Program-made: the position numbers and the translations under genes
The notes under the pieces: generated by a model
What the model saw: the letters and a program-made list of their open reading frames with translations, nothing else
What the model was told of the DNA's origin: nothing
The model's database searches: none
In this document: positions 17,370 through 26,848 of the stretch, piece after piece
Layout: each line of letters begins with the position of its first letter
How positions within the stretch are numbered: position 1 is the first letter of the stretch
Source of the DNA: Nonomuraea wenchangensis
Lineage (GTDB): Bacteria; Actinomycetota; Actinomycetes; Streptosporangiales; Streptosporangiaceae
Reading direction: 5' to 3'
NCBI RefSeq assembly: GCF_900111685.1
Contig: NZ_FOHX01000010.1
Location: forward strand, 124,001 to 188,000
Length of the DNA stretch: 64,000 bases

Positions 17370-17390
17370 TATGAATCCCAGATACCAATT
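17368..17390 (+). promoter_or_regulatory. Candidate NsrR operator in front of flavohaemoglobin gene
   Basis: This 23-bp stretch has 11-1-11 symmetry (left arm AATATGAATCC, right arm AGATACCAATT; 7 of 11 positions match as an inverted repeat). From memory it closely resembles the NsrR site in front of Streptomyces coelicolor hmpA genes, including the ACCAATT end. It overlaps the stop codon of the Rrf2 gene and precedes the flavohaemoglobin ATG by 20 bp. A second inverted repeat (ATGAATCCCAGAT at 17371-17383 with ATCTGGGGGTTCAT downstream) overlaps it. Confidence 0.65.
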
Positions 17391-17410
17391 AAGAATCTGG
17401 GGGTTCATCC

Positions 17411-18583
17411 ATGCTGTCCGAGGAGAGCGCGGCCGTCGTCCGCGCGACGCTGCCCGTCGTCGCGGCCCAGCTCGACACCATCACCGCGCGGTTCTACGAC
17501 ACGATGTTCGCCGACCGCCCCGAGCTGCTCGACGGCCTGTTCAACCGCGGCAACCAGCGCAGCGGCGAGCAGCGGCGCGCCCTGGCCGGCTCCATCGCCG
17601 CCTTCGCGACCATGCTCCTGGAACACCCGGACGAGCGCCCCGACATGATGCTGTCGCGCATCGCGCACAAGCACGCCGCCGTCGGCGTCACCGAGGACCA
17701 GTACGTCATCGTCCACAAATACCTGTTCGGCGCGATCGCGGAGGTCCTCGGCGACGCCGTCACCCCCGACGTGGCCGCCGCCTGGGACGAGGTCTACTGG
17801 CTCATGGCCGGCGCGCTCATCGCGATCGAGTCCCGCGTGTACGCCGCCGCCGGCGCCGAGGGCGGCCGCACCTGGCGCACCTGGCAGGTCGTGGAGCGGC
17901 GCGAGGAGACCCCGGACGCCGTGTCCCTGCTGCTGCGCCCGCTCGGCGACGAGCCCGTCCCGCCCGCCCTGCCCGGCCAGTACGTGAGCATCCGCGTCCG
18001 CATGCCCGACGGCGTCCACCAGCTCCGCCAGTACACCCTCTCCGGCGAGGAGGACGACGGCCTGCGCCGCGTCACGGTCAAGCGCGTCGCCGACGGCGAG
18101 GTCTCCGCCCTGCTGCACGCCACCGTCGCCGAGGGCGACGAGCTGACCCTGTCCGCGCCGTTCGGCGACGTCGCGCTGCGCGACGGCGACGCCCCGCTCG
18201 TGCTCGTCTCGGCCGGCATCGGCTGCACCCCGATCACCGCCATGCTCGGCCACCTGGCCCGCACCGGCGACCCCCGCCAGGTGCTGCTCCTGCACGCCGA
18301 CCGGGACGTGACGAGCCACCCGCTGCGCGCGGACATGACCCGCCTCGCCGCCGCGGCCGGCGCCGAGCAGGTCCTCTGGTACGAGCGGGACGCCCCCGAA
18401 GGCGCCCGTACCGGCCTGATGGACCTGGCCGGCGTGCGGATCCCCGAAGGCGCGCAGGTCTACATGTGCGGGCCGGTGCCGTTCATGCGGGCGGTCCGCG
18501 GCGACCTCATCAGGGCGGGCGTGGCGCCGAAGGACATCCACTACGAGGTCTTCGGCCCCGACCTCTGGCTCGGCGCCGCCTGA
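17411..18583 (+). CDS. hmp: Flavohaemoglobin (nitric oxide dioxygenase)
   Basis: The 390-residue protein has a globin domain (FYDTMFADRPEL, with the proximal His in IAHKHAAVGV) and a ferredoxin-NADP reductase-type half. The latter shows the FAD-binding RQYTLSGEED and NAD(P)-binding VSAGIGCTPITAML plus YMCGPVPFM. It converts NO and O2 to nitrate with NAD(P)H in the cytoplasm. The ATG at 17411 lies just after GGGGG. Regulation by the upstream NsrR-like protein is expected from the operator between the two genes. Confidence 0.95.
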   Translation: MLSEESAAVVRATLPVVAAQLDTITARFYDTMFADRPELLDGLFNRGNQRSGEQRRALAGSIAAFATMLLEHPDERPDMMLSRIAHKHAAVGVTEDQYVIVHKYLFGAIAEVLGDAVTPDVAAAWDEVYWLMAGALIAIESRVYAAAGAEGGRTWRTWQVVERREETPDAVSLLLRPLGDEPVPPALPGQYVSIRVRMPDGVHQLRQYTLSGEEDDGLRRVTVKRVADGEVSALLHATVAEGDELTLSAPFGDVALRDGDAPLVLVSAGIGCTPITAMLGHLARTGDPRQVLLLHADRDVTSHPLRADMTRLAAAAGAEQVLWYERDAPEGARTGLMDLAGVRIPEGAQVYMCGPVPFMRAVRGDLIRAGVAPKDIHYEVFGPDLWLGAA

Positions 18584-18624
18584 GCCTCCCGGGCGCGCGG
18601 GTGGCGGGTTGGCATGATGGGGCC

Positions 18625-19254
18625 ATGACACCCGACGAGCTGCTCACCACCACCCGCAGCGTCCGCAAGCGCCTCGACCTGACCAGGCCCGTGCCGATGG
18701 AACTCGTCCGCGAGTGCCTGGAGATCGCCTTGCAGGCCCCGACCGGCGGCAACGCCCAGGGCTGGCACTGGGTCGTGGTCACCGACCCGGAGCGGCGCAA
18801 GGCGATCGGTGACTACTACGGCCGGGCCACCCGCGCCTACCTCGCCTCGAAATCCTCGGCCGGCGCCCTGTTCCAGGACGACCCGGAGCGGGCGGAGGTG
18901 CAGCGGCGGGTCTCCGACAGCGCCGCCCACCTGGGCGAGCACATGGGCGACGTCCCGGTCCTGGTGATCCCCTGCATCGAGGCGCCCAGGCTGCCCGAGG
19001 GCAACCAGGCCGGGCTCTGGGGCTCGCTGCTGCCGGCCGCGTGGAGCTACATGCTGGCCGCCCGCGCCCGCGGCCTCGGCACCGCCTGGACGAGCCTGCA
19101 CCTGGTGTACGAGACCGAGATCGCCGAGCTGCTCGGCATCCCGTCCGAGGTCCGGCAGGGCGCGCTCATCCCCACGGCCTACTACACGGGCGAGGCGTTC
19201 AAGCCGGCCCGCAGGCAGCCGCTTGACGACGTTCTCCACCTCGACGGCTGGTGA
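18625..19254 (+). CDS. Nitroreductase-family flavoprotein
   Basis: The 209-residue protein shows the FMN-binding start TTTRSVRKRLD, the conserved EIALQAPTGGNAQGWHWVVV, and the LAARARGLGTAWTSLHL segment. The C-terminal LIPTAYYTGEAFKPARR fits the cofactor pocket. Nitroreductases use NAD(P)H to reduce nitroaromatics or quinones; the natural substrate here is unknown. It lies 41 bp after the flavohaemoglobin gene on the same strand, so it may share in the response to nitrosative stress. Confidence 0.9.
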   Translation: MTPDELLTTTRSVRKRLDLTRPVPMELVRECLEIALQAPTGGNAQGWHWVVVTDPERRKAIGDYYGRATRAYLASKSSAGALFQDDPERAEVQRRVSDSAAHLGEHMGDVPVLVIPCIEAPRLPEGNQAGLWGSLLPAAWSYMLAARARGLGTAWTSLHLVYETEIAELLGIPSEVRQGALIPTAYYTGEAFKPARRQPLDDVLHLDGW

Positions 19255-19302
19255 CCGGTTAAGATCACCGGCGTAATCCCCCCGTATCCCAAGGAGCCGG
19301 CG

Positions 19303-20133
19303 ATGCCCGAGAGCGAGCAGGAAAGCGCACCACAGGGGATAGACACCAGCAGGCCGAGCGTGTCGCGCGTCTACGACTTCATGCTCGGCGGCACCGACAA
19401 CTACGCCGCCGACCGGCAGGTCGCCGAGCTGGCGCTGAAGATCGCGCCGGACGCGCCACAGGCCGCCAGGGCCAACCGGGCGTTCCTGCGGCGCACGGTC
19501 CGCCACCTCGCGGGCGAGGCCGGCATCCGGCAGTTCCTCGACGTCGGCTCGGGCCTGCCCACGCAGGGCAACGTGCACGAGATCGCCCAGGAGGTCGCGC
19601 CGGGCACGCACGTCGTCTACGTCGACCACGACCCGATGGTGCAGGTCCACGGCGGGGCGCTGCTCGCCGACGACGACACGACCGCCGTCGTGCACGCCGA
19701 CGCCCGCGAGCCGGAGAGCATCCTCGCCGACCCGCGCACGCGCGCCCTCATCGACTTCGACCGGCCGGTGGCGCTGCTGATGTTCGGGCTGCTGCACCAC
19801 CTGGCCGACGAGGAGGACCCGGCCGGCATCGTGGCCCGCCTGGTGGCGCCGCTCGCCTCCGGCAGCCACGTGGTCATCTCCCACTTCCACAACCCGGGCG
19901 CGGCCCACCCCGAGGTCGCCGCGCAGGCGGCCGAGGCCGAGAAGCTGTTCAACGAGCATCTCGGCACCGGCCGCTGGCGCACCCGCGAGGAGCTGCTGGC
20001 CTACTTCGACGGCCTGGAGCTGCTGGAGCCCGGCCTCGTGCCGCTGCCGGAGTGGCGGCCGGACGAGGGGTACGACCCTGATCTCGGCATCACCTACCAC
20101 ACCTTCGTCGGCGGGGTGGGGCGCAAGCCATAG
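19303..20133 (+). CDS. SAM-dependent methyltransferase, DUF574 (Methyltransf_19) family, copy 2
   Basis: The 276-residue product is a close paralogue of the protein at 8483-9319 and keeps the same signatures: SVSRVYDFMLGGTDNYAAD, FLDVGSGLPTQGNVHEIAQ and YVDHDPMVQVHG. The ATG follows AAGGAG. Substrate is unknown. The two copies lie in opposite orientation on either side of the galactan and NO-defence genes. The gene converges with the GH1 gene, with 4 bp between stops. Confidence 0.9.
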   Translation: MPESEQESAPQGIDTSRPSVSRVYDFMLGGTDNYAADRQVAELALKIAPDAPQAARANRAFLRRTVRHLAGEAGIRQFLDVGSGLPTQGNVHEIAQEVAPGTHVVYVDHDPMVQVHGGALLADDDTTAVVHADAREPESILADPRTRALIDFDRPVALLMFGLLHHLADEEDPAGIVARLVAPLASGSHVVISHFHNPGAAHPEVAAQAAEAEKLFNEHLGTGRWRTREELLAYFDGLELLEPGLVPLPEWRPDEGYDPDLGITYHTFVGGVGRKP

Positions 20134-20137
20134 GGGC

Positions 20138-21529
20138 TCACTCCGGCAGCTTGCCCGTGGCCACCACGTCGCGATACCAGTGGGCGCTGTCCTTCCAGGT
20201 GCGCTCCATCGTCTCCCGGTCCACCCTCACGATGCCGAACCGCTTGGCGTAGCCGTGCGCCCACTCGAAGTTGTCCATCAGCGACCACACGAAGTAGCCG
20301 CGCACGTCCGCGCCGCCCGCGATGGCCTCGGCCACCGCGGACAGGTGCCGGCGCAGGTAGTCGATCCGGTCGGCGTCGTGGACCAGCCCGTCCTGCCCGA
20401 CCGGGTCGGGGAACGCGGCGCCGTTCTCGGTGATCATGAGGGGCAGGCCGGGGTGGTCGCGGTGCAGGCGCAGCAGCAGCTCGGTCAGGCCGGTCTCGTC
20501 GATGTTCCAGCCCATCTCGGTGTACGGGCCCGGCTGGCGCACGAACTCCACGTCCTCGCAGGCGATCCACGGGGAGGCGGCCCCGTCCTGGTGGCCGTCG
20601 GCCGTCTCCTTCGCGCCGGAGCCGTCCCAGTGCCGCACCAGCGTCGGGTTGTAGTAGTTGACGCCGAGCACGTCCAGCGGCTGACAGGCGGCCGCCTCGT
20701 CGCCGTCGCGCACGAACGACCAGTCGGTCACCGAGGAGGTGGCCTCGATGAGGTCGCGCGGGTAGGCGCCCTCCAGCATCGGCCCGAGGAAGGCCCGGTT
20801 GGCCAGGGCGTCCGCCTTGCGCACCGCCGCCGCGTCCGCCTCGGACACGCCGCGCACGTGGTGCAGGTTGAGCGTGACCGACATGTCGGCGTCCCCGGCC
20901 GCGGTCGAGCGCAGCGCCTGCACCGCCAGGCCGTGCCCGAGGTTGAGGTGGTGGACGGCGGCGAGGGCCGCGGCCGGGTCGGTGCGCGCCGGGGCGTGCA
21001 CGCCGGAGCCGTAGCCCAGGTAGGCCGAGCACCACGGCTCGTTCAGCGTGATCCAGGTGTGCACGCGGTCGCCGTACCGCTCGCCCATCAGGCGGGCGTA
21101 CTCGGCGAAGCGCAGCGCGGTGTCGCGGGCCGGCCAGCCGCCCGCGTCCTCCAGCTCCTGCGGCAGGTCCCAGTGGTAGAGGGTGGCGACGGGGGCGATG
21201 CCGCGGGTCAGCAGGCCGTCGATGAGCCGGTCGTAGAAGGCCGCGCCCGGCTCGTTGAGCCCGCCGGCGCCGCCCGGCTGGACGCGCGGCCAGGAGATCG
21301 AGAAGCGGTAGGCGCCGACGCCGAGCCCGGCCAGCAGGTCGAGGTCGGACTCCAGCCGGTGGTAGTGGTCGCAGGCGAGGTCACCGGTGTCGCCGTTCGC
21401 GACCAGCCCGGGGGTGTGCGAGAAGGTGTCCCAGATGGACGGGCCGCGGCCGTCCTCGTTCCAGGCGCCCTCGACCTGGTAGGCGGCGGTGGCGGTGCCC
21501 CACAGGAAACTCTCGGGGAAGGTGGTCAT
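20138..21529 (-). CDS. GH1 beta-glucosidase
   Basis: The 463-residue enzyme is a full-length GH1 barrel: FLWGTATAAYQVEGAWNEDGRGPSIWD at the start, acid/base Glu in ITLNEPW and nucleophile Glu in MITENGAAF, ending with the aglycone-site WSLMDNFEWAHGY. There is no signal peptide, so it should hydrolyse imported beta-glucosides in the cytoplasm. Its ATG overlaps the stop of the GH31 gene (ATGA) behind AGGAG. It is the last gene of the LacI-GH42-GH31-GH1 operon. Together the three hydrolases could strip xyloglucan oligosaccharides. Confidence 0.95.
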   Translation of the reverse strand: MTTFPESFLWGTATAAYQVEGAWNEDGRGPSIWDTFSHTPGLVANGDTGDLACDHYHRLESDLDLLAGLGVGAYRFSISWPRVQPGGAGGLNEPGAAFYDRLIDGLLTRGIAPVATLYHWDLPQELEDAGGWPARDTALRFAEYARLMGERYGDRVHTWITLNEPWCSAYLGYGSGVHAPARTDPAAALAAVHHLNLGHGLAVQALRSTAAGDADMSVTLNLHHVRGVSEADAAAVRKADALANRAFLGPMLEGAYPRDLIEATSSVTDWSFVRDGDEAAACQPLDVLGVNYYNPTLVRHWDGSGAKETADGHQDGAASPWIACEDVEFVRQPGPYTEMGWNIDETGLTELLLRLHRDHPGLPLMITENGAAFPDPVGQDGLVHDADRIDYLRRHLSAVAEAIAGGADVRGYFVWSLMDNFEWAHGYAKRFGIVRVDRETMERTWKDSAHWYRDVVATGKLPE

Positions 21530-23802
21530 GCTGCTCCTTCAAGGATGATCTCTATCTCGTCCGTGTCCGGCCCGGCGGTCGCCCGCACGCCGCCGGCCAG
21601 CAGGTTCCAGGACGTGGCCGGGCCCTCGACACGCCGGGCCCGCACCCGCTCGCCGGCCCGCGACACCTCGAAGACCGCCCCGACGCCCCCGTCCACGGTG
21701 GGAACGGTAACAGTGCGGTGATCTCCGTCCGCGAGCCGGTACGCCTGCAGGGTCACGCCGTCGGCGTAGTCGTAGTCGGGCCGGTCCTCGCGCGCGCCGA
21801 CCGGCAGCACCGCGCCCGGCCGCACCAGCAGCGGCAGGCTGTCGAAGCCGTGCACCTCGGCGTGCCAGCCGGGCCCGGTCACCGTGCCGCCGTCCAGCAG
21901 GCGGGTCCACTCGCCCGCGGGCACGTAGTAGGAGACCTCGCCCTCCGCCGACAGCACCGGCGCGACCAGCAGGTCCTGGCCCAGCATGTACTGGGCGTCG
22001 AGGTGGTCGCAGGCCCGGTCGCCGGGGAACTCCAGCTGCATCGCCCGCATCACCGGCAGCCCGTCCGTGGTCGCGCGCACCGCGGCCCCGTACAGGTAGG
22101 GCATGAGGCGGGCCTTGAGCCTGGTGAAGGCGCGCAGCACGGCCACCGCCTCCTCGTCGAACAGCCACGGCACCCGGTACGACGAGCTGCCGTGCAGCCG
22201 GCTGTGCGACGACAGCAGCCCGAAGGCCACCCACCGCTTGAACACCGCCGGATCAGGCAGGCCCTCGAACCCGCCGATGTCGTGGCTCCAGAACCCGAAC
22301 CCGGCCAGGCCGAGCGAGAGCCCGCCGCGCAGCGACTCGGCCATCGCCTCGAACGTGGACTCGCAGTCGCCGCCCCAGTGCACCGGCAGCCGCTGCCCGC
22401 CGACGGTCGCCGACCGGGCGAACAGCACGGCGGGGCCGCGCTCGGCCAGCACGTCGTGGACGGTCCGGTTGTAGAGCAGCGTGTAGTAGTTGTGCATGCG
22501 CTCGGGGTCGGAGCCGTCGGCGTAGGCCACGTCCGTGGGGACACGCTCGCCGAAGTCGGTCTTGAACGCGTCCACGCCCATGTCGAGCAGCGCGCGCAGC
22601 TTGCCCGCGTACCACTCCCGGGCGGCCGGCGAGGTGAAGTCCACCAGCGCCCGCCCCGCCTGCCAGTGGTCGTCCTGCCACACCGTGCCGTCCGGGCGGC
22701 GCAGCAGGTGGCCGAGCCGCCGGCCCTCGTCGAACAGCGCCGACGCCTGCCCGACGTACGGGTTGATCCACACGCACACCCGCAGCCCGCGCTCCTTGAG
22801 CCGGCGCAGCATGCCCTCGGGGTCGGGGAACGTCTCCGGGTCCCACTCGAAGTCGCACCAGCGGTATTGCCGCATCCAGAAGCAGTCGAAGTGCAGCACG
22901 CTGAGCGGGATGTCCCGCTCGGCCATCCCGGCCACGAACGACGTGACCGTGGCCTCGTCGTAGTCGGTGGTGAACGACGTGGACAGCCACAACCCGAACG
23001 ACCAGGCGGGCGGCAGCGCCGGGCGGCCGGTCAGCGCGGTGTAGCGGCGCAGGATGTCGGCCGGCGTCGGGCCGTGGATCACGAGGTACTCCAGCTCGTG
23101 CCCCTCGACGCTGAACTGCACCCGCGACACCGTCTCCGACCCCACCTCGAACGACACCCGGCCCGGATGGTTGACGAACACGCCGTAGCCGCGGTTGGTC
23201 AGGTAGAACGGGATGTTCTTGTAGGCCAGCTCGCTGGCCGTGCCGCCGTCGTCGTTCCAGATGTCCACCGTCTGCCCGTTGCGCACCAGCGGGCCGAAGC
23301 GCTCGCCGAGCCCGTACACCAGCTCACCGGCGCTCAGCCGGAGCTGCTCGGCCAGGAAGTGCCGGCCGTCGGCGTCCTCCATGACGGCGAGGCTCCTGCC
23401 GTCGCCGCGGGTCAGCTCCCTGCCGCCGGCGCTGAACACCAGCTCCCACGGCGCGTCCCTGCGCAGCCGCGCGGTGAGCGAGCCGCTGGTCAGGCTCGCG
23501 TGCTCGGCGTCCACGGCGATCTCGGCCACGCCCGGCTCCCCGTGCAGCTCGAAGACGGGGGAGTCCGGCACCGAACCGGCGAGGTGCACCACGCGGACGC
23601 TGATCGCGTCCGGCATCGGTGAGGAGACGTCCACGCGCAGGACCGGGCCGTCGATGGTGGCGCCGCGGTGGGTGATCGGGCGGGTGGGCGCGAGGATCCG
23701 TAACGACCCGCCCGCCTGATCCGCCGTGACGTCGTGCGCAGCGGCGGCGTACGAGGCCCGCACCCCCGGTCGCATCCGCCAGTAACCGTCCTTGAACTTC
23801 AT
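21526..23802 (-). CDS. yicI: GH31 alpha-xylosidase (YicI-like)
   Basis: The 758-residue enzyme has the GH31 beta-sandwich N-terminus followed by the barrel. It shows the nucleophile Asp in AFKTDFGERVP and the acid/base Asp in HWGGDCES, plus FGFWSHDIGGFEG. The KTDFGER signature and length match YicI-type alpha-xylosidases rather than alpha-glucosidases (WNDMNE). It releases xylose from the non-reducing end of xyloglucan-derived oligosaccharides or isoprimeverose in the cytoplasm. It starts 22 bp after the GH42 stop and overlaps the GH1 gene. Confidence 0.92.
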   Translation of the reverse strand: MKFKDGYWRMRPGVRASYAAAAHDVTADQAGGSLRILAPTRPITHRGATIDGPVLRVDVSSPMPDAISVRVVHLAGSVPDSPVFELHGEPGVAEIAVDAEHASLTSGSLTARLRRDAPWELVFSAGGRELTRGDGRSLAVMEDADGRHFLAEQLRLSAGELVYGLGERFGPLVRNGQTVDIWNDDGGTASELAYKNIPFYLTNRGYGVFVNHPGRVSFEVGSETVSRVQFSVEGHELEYLVIHGPTPADILRRYTALTGRPALPPAWSFGLWLSTSFTTDYDEATVTSFVAGMAERDIPLSVLHFDCFWMRQYRWCDFEWDPETFPDPEGMLRRLKERGLRVCVWINPYVGQASALFDEGRRLGHLLRRPDGTVWQDDHWQAGRALVDFTSPAAREWYAGKLRALLDMGVDAFKTDFGERVPTDVAYADGSDPERMHNYYTLLYNRTVHDVLAERGPAVLFARSATVGGQRLPVHWGGDCESTFEAMAESLRGGLSLGLAGFGFWSHDIGGFEGLPDPAVFKRWVAFGLLSSHSRLHGSSSYRVPWLFDEEAVAVLRAFTRLKARLMPYLYGAAVRATTDGLPVMRAMQLEFPGDRACDHLDAQYMLGQDLLVAPVLSAEGEVSYYVPAGEWTRLLDGGTVTGPGWHAEVHGFDSLPLLVRPGAVLPVGAREDRPDYDYADGVTLQAYRLADGDHRTVTVPTVDGGVGAVFEVSRAGERVRARRVEGPATSWNLLAGGVRATAGPDTDEIEIILEGAA

Positions 23803-23824
23803 CCCGTCCGCCCCAGAGGTCGAG

Positions 23825-25816
23825 TCACGTGTGCCGGCGCAGCGCGGCGACCGCGCGCGGCGGCAGGGTCACGGGGCCGTCGGCGACGGCTCCGGTCAGC
23901 AGGTCCTCGCAGCGTCCTCCCGGGTCCACGCGGGCGGTCGCGGCGCCGTGGTTCAGCAGGAACAGCACCTCGCCGCGGCGTACCGCCTCGACGCCGGGCG
24001 GCAGCTCGGCGACCTCGCCGCGCACGCCCGCGTCCGCCAGCGCCCGCGCCATGACCTCGGCGAGGGCGGCGGGCTCCGGCAGGGTGGCGACGTACCAGGC
24101 GACGCCGTCGCCGGCGCGGTGCCGCAGCACCGCCGGCCGGCAGGCCAGGTCGCCGCCGGTGAACTCGGCCACGGCCTCGGCTCCTTCGGCGGCCATCAGC
24201 TCGGTCCAGGTGTGCGCGGTGAACGTGTCCCCGTCGCGCCAGCGGCAGCCGACCTCGCCCGCCGCGGGCAGCCACTCCTCGCCGGACGCGCCGAGCGCCG
24301 CGCGCAGCGGCGCCGGGAACCGGCCGGTGCGTACGTGCCCGTCCGGGTCCACCACCCCGGAGAACGGGCCGACGAGCAGCGTGCCGCCGCCCCGCGCGTA
24401 CGCGGTCAGCGCCTCCGCGTCCCGGTCGGCGACGAGGAACAGGTTCGGGACGACGACCAGCGCGTACCCGCCGAGGTCGGCGTCCGGCGGCACCACGTCT
24501 ACGGCGACGCCCCGCTCCCACAGCGGCAGGTAGTAGGCGAGCAGTTGCTCGTCGGCCCGCAGCCGGTCGCTCGGCCGGCCCGGCTCCTCCAGCGCCCACC
24601 AGCTCTCCCAGCCGAACACCAGCGCCACCCGCGCCGGCACCGGCTGCCCCGCCACCTCGCCGAGCCCGCGCAGCTCCCGTCCGTGCGCGCGCACCTCGCG
24701 GTGCAGCCGGGTGTCGGGGCCGGCATGCGGCACCATCGCCGAGTGGAAGCGCTCGGCGCCGAAGCGGGAGGCGCGCCACTGGAAGTAGCACAGGCCGTCG
24801 GCGCCCCTGGCCAGCGCCTGCAGCGACTCCAGCCGGAGCTGCCCCGGCGGCTTGGGCAGGTTGTGCGGGCGCCAGTTGACCGCGCCGGCCGCCTGCTCCA
24901 TCAGCAGCCACGGCCGGCCGCCCGCCAGGCCGCGCATGAGGTCGTGGACCAGCGCGGCGCGCGCAGGGGCGAGCGGGTCGCCCGGGTCCGGGTAGCAGTC
25001 GTTGGAGACGACGTCCTCCTCGGCGGCCCACCTCCAGGCGTCCACCGGCTTGAACAGCCCCATGAAGTTCGTGGTGACCGGGATGTCCGGGGTGTGCTCG
25101 CGCAGCACGTCACGTTCGGCGCGGAAGTGGTCGAGCAGCGCGTCGGAGCAGAACCGCTGCCAGTCGAGGCTCTGCGTCGGGTTCACCAGGTAAGGGGCCC
25201 GGCGCGGCGGCAGGATCTCCGCCCAGCCGGAGTAACGCTGGCTCCAGAACGCGGTGCCCCACGCCGCGTTGAGCGCGTCCAGGCCCCCGTAACGCCGCTC
25301 CAGCCAGGCGCGGAACGCCTGCGCCGAGACGTCGCAGTGGCAGACCTGGCCGTACTCGTTGCCGACGTGCCAGAGGGCGAGCGCGGGGTGTCCCGCGTAG
25401 CGGGCGGCGAGGTCGCGCACGATGCCGAGCGCCCGCTCCCGGTAGACGGGCGAGGACGGGCAGAACTGGTTGCGCGAGCCGTACCAGAGCCGGTGCCCCG
25501 AGGCGTCCACCGGCAGCGTCTCCGGCTGGAGATGCCCCAGCCACGGCGGCGGCGAGGCGGTCGGGGTGGCGAGGTCCACCGCTATCTCGGCGCCGGCCAT
25601 CAGGTCCATGACCTGGTCCAGCCAGCCGAAGTCGCGGGCCCCCGGCTCCGGCTCCAGCCGCGCCCAGCTGAACACGCCGACCGTCACCAGGTTGACCCCG
25701 GCGTCGCGCATCAGCGCGGCGTCCTCGGCCCAGACCTCCTCCGGCCACTGCTCGGGGTTGTAGTCGCCGCCGAACAGCAGGCCGCGGCCCGCCGTGAGGC
25801 GCCGCAGCCCGCTCAT
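23825..25816 (-). CDS. GH42 beta-galactosidase (xyloglucan-type operon)
   Basis: The 663-residue enzyme keeps GH42 landmarks: LFGGDYNPEQWPEEV, acid/base Glu in WHVGNEYGQVCHCD, nucleophile Glu in LLMEQAAGAVNW. The ATG at 25816 overlaps the LacI stop (ATGA). The frame is open 16 codons further upstream, but this would run into the regulator gene. It lacks a signal peptide. In this operon it would remove galactose side residues from imported oligosaccharides before the GH31 and GH1 enzymes act. It is a paralogue of the GH42 in the galactan locus, clearly diverged. Confidence 0.93.
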   Translation of the reverse strand: MSGLRRLTAGRGLLFGGDYNPEQWPEEVWAEDAALMRDAGVNLVTVGVFSWARLEPEPGARDFGWLDQVMDLMAGAEIAVDLATPTASPPPWLGHLQPETLPVDASGHRLWYGSRNQFCPSSPVYRERALGIVRDLAARYAGHPALALWHVGNEYGQVCHCDVSAQAFRAWLERRYGGLDALNAAWGTAFWSQRYSGWAEILPPRRAPYLVNPTQSLDWQRFCSDALLDHFRAERDVLREHTPDIPVTTNFMGLFKPVDAWRWAAEEDVVSNDCYPDPGDPLAPARAALVHDLMRGLAGGRPWLLMEQAAGAVNWRPHNLPKPPGQLRLESLQALARGADGLCYFQWRASRFGAERFHSAMVPHAGPDTRLHREVRAHGRELRGLGEVAGQPVPARVALVFGWESWWALEEPGRPSDRLRADEQLLAYYLPLWERGVAVDVVPPDADLGGYALVVVPNLFLVADRDAEALTAYARGGGTLLVGPFSGVVDPDGHVRTGRFPAPLRAALGASGEEWLPAAGEVGCRWRDGDTFTAHTWTELMAAEGAEAVAEFTGGDLACRPAVLRHRAGDGVAWYVATLPEPAALAEVMARALADAGVRGEVAELPPGVEAVRRGEVLFLLNHGAATARVDPGGRCEDLLTGAVADGPVTLPPRAVAALRRHT

Positions 25817-26832
25817 GAGCCCGCTCGCGGGGGACCCGAGCTGCCGCCGGGCACCAGCCGGCACGGCACCAGCCGCTGGCGCGGCGGACCGTCGCCCTGG
25901 AGCCGGTCGATGAGCATGCGCGCGCCGAGCCGGCCCAGCTCGGCGCTCGGCGGCTCCAGCGTCGTCAGGCTCGGGTGGAACATGGCCGCCGCCCGCGCCG
26001 ATGACAGCACCAGCACCAGCGTCAGGTCCTCCGGGACGCGCCAGCCGCGCGCCGCCACGCCCGCGAGCACGCCGGCCGCCGCGTGGTCGTCGGCCACGGC
26101 CAGCGCCGTCACGCCGGGGCGCTCGGCCATCAGCCGCTCGAACGCCTGCCTGCCCTCTTCGGCCGAGCCCGGGCGGAAGCCGTCCGCGTAGCCGAGGCCC
26201 GCCTCGCGGGCGGCCGTGGCGAACTCCCCGGCCATCCGGGCCGCCGGGCCGTAGCTCTCGGCGTACCGGCCGGGGGAGAGGTTGAAGAAGGCCAGCTCGC
26301 GGTGGCCGAGCCCGGCCACGTGCGCGACCGCGTCGCGGGCGGTGGCGGCGAAGTCGATGTCGGCGTGGTCGATCGCGTCCGGCTCGCGGGTGCGGCCGAT
26401 CATCGCGAACGGCACCCCGGCCGCCGACAGGAACTCCGTCCGCTCGTCGTCCAGCCGCACCTCCATGAGCAGCACGCCGTCCACCAGGCCCAGGCCGGTG
26501 AGGTGGCGCAGCTCGTCGACCGGGTCGGCGCTCTCCGGCGACAGCAGCAGGTGGTAGCCCAGCTCCTTGGCGGCCTCGGCGGCGCCGGTCGCGAAGAGCA
26601 TCTCCGTGTGGCCGAAGCCGCCGGCCGGCGTGGGGAACAGCAGCGCGAGGATCCTGGTCCGCTTGCTCTGCAGGCCGCGCGCCAGCAGGTTGGGGCGGTA
26701 GCCGAGCTCGGCGGCGGCCTGCTCGATGCGCCGCTTGGTGGCCGCGGCCACCGGCCGGGTGCCGTTGAGCGCGGCGGAGACCGTGCTGACCGCGACCTGG
26801 GCCCGCTCGGCCACGTCACGTAACGAGGACAT
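25813..26832 (-). CDS. LacI-family regulator of the GH42-GH31-GH1 operon
   Basis: The 339-residue product starts MSSLRDVAERAQVAVSTVSA, a LacI helix-turn-helix, with hinge RPNLLARGLQSKRTRILAL and a sugar-binding core that ends LTTLEPPSAELGRLGARMLI. The ATG at 26832 follows AGGGG. An in-frame ATG 13 codons upstream would begin inside the operator, so it was not chosen. It is the first gene of the hydrolase operon and probably autoregulates through the palindrome directly upstream. The expected inducer is a xyloglucan-derived sugar, by context only. Confidence 0.92.
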   Translation of the reverse strand: MSSLRDVAERAQVAVSTVSAALNGTRPVAAATKRRIEQAAAELGYRPNLLARGLQSKRTRILALLFPTPAGGFGHTEMLFATGAAEAAKELGYHLLLSPESADPVDELRHLTGLGLVDGVLLMEVRLDDERTEFLSAAGVPFAMIGRTREPDAIDHADIDFAATARDAVAHVAGLGHRELAFFNLSPGRYAESYGPAARMAGEFATAAREAGLGYADGFRPGSAEEGRQAFERLMAERPGVTALAVADDHAAAGVLAGVAARGWRVPEDLTLVLVLSSARAAAMFHPSLTTLEPPSAELGRLGARMLIDRLQGDGPPRQRLVPCRLVPGGSSGPPRAGS

Positions 26833-26848
26833 CAGACCCCTGACGGGA

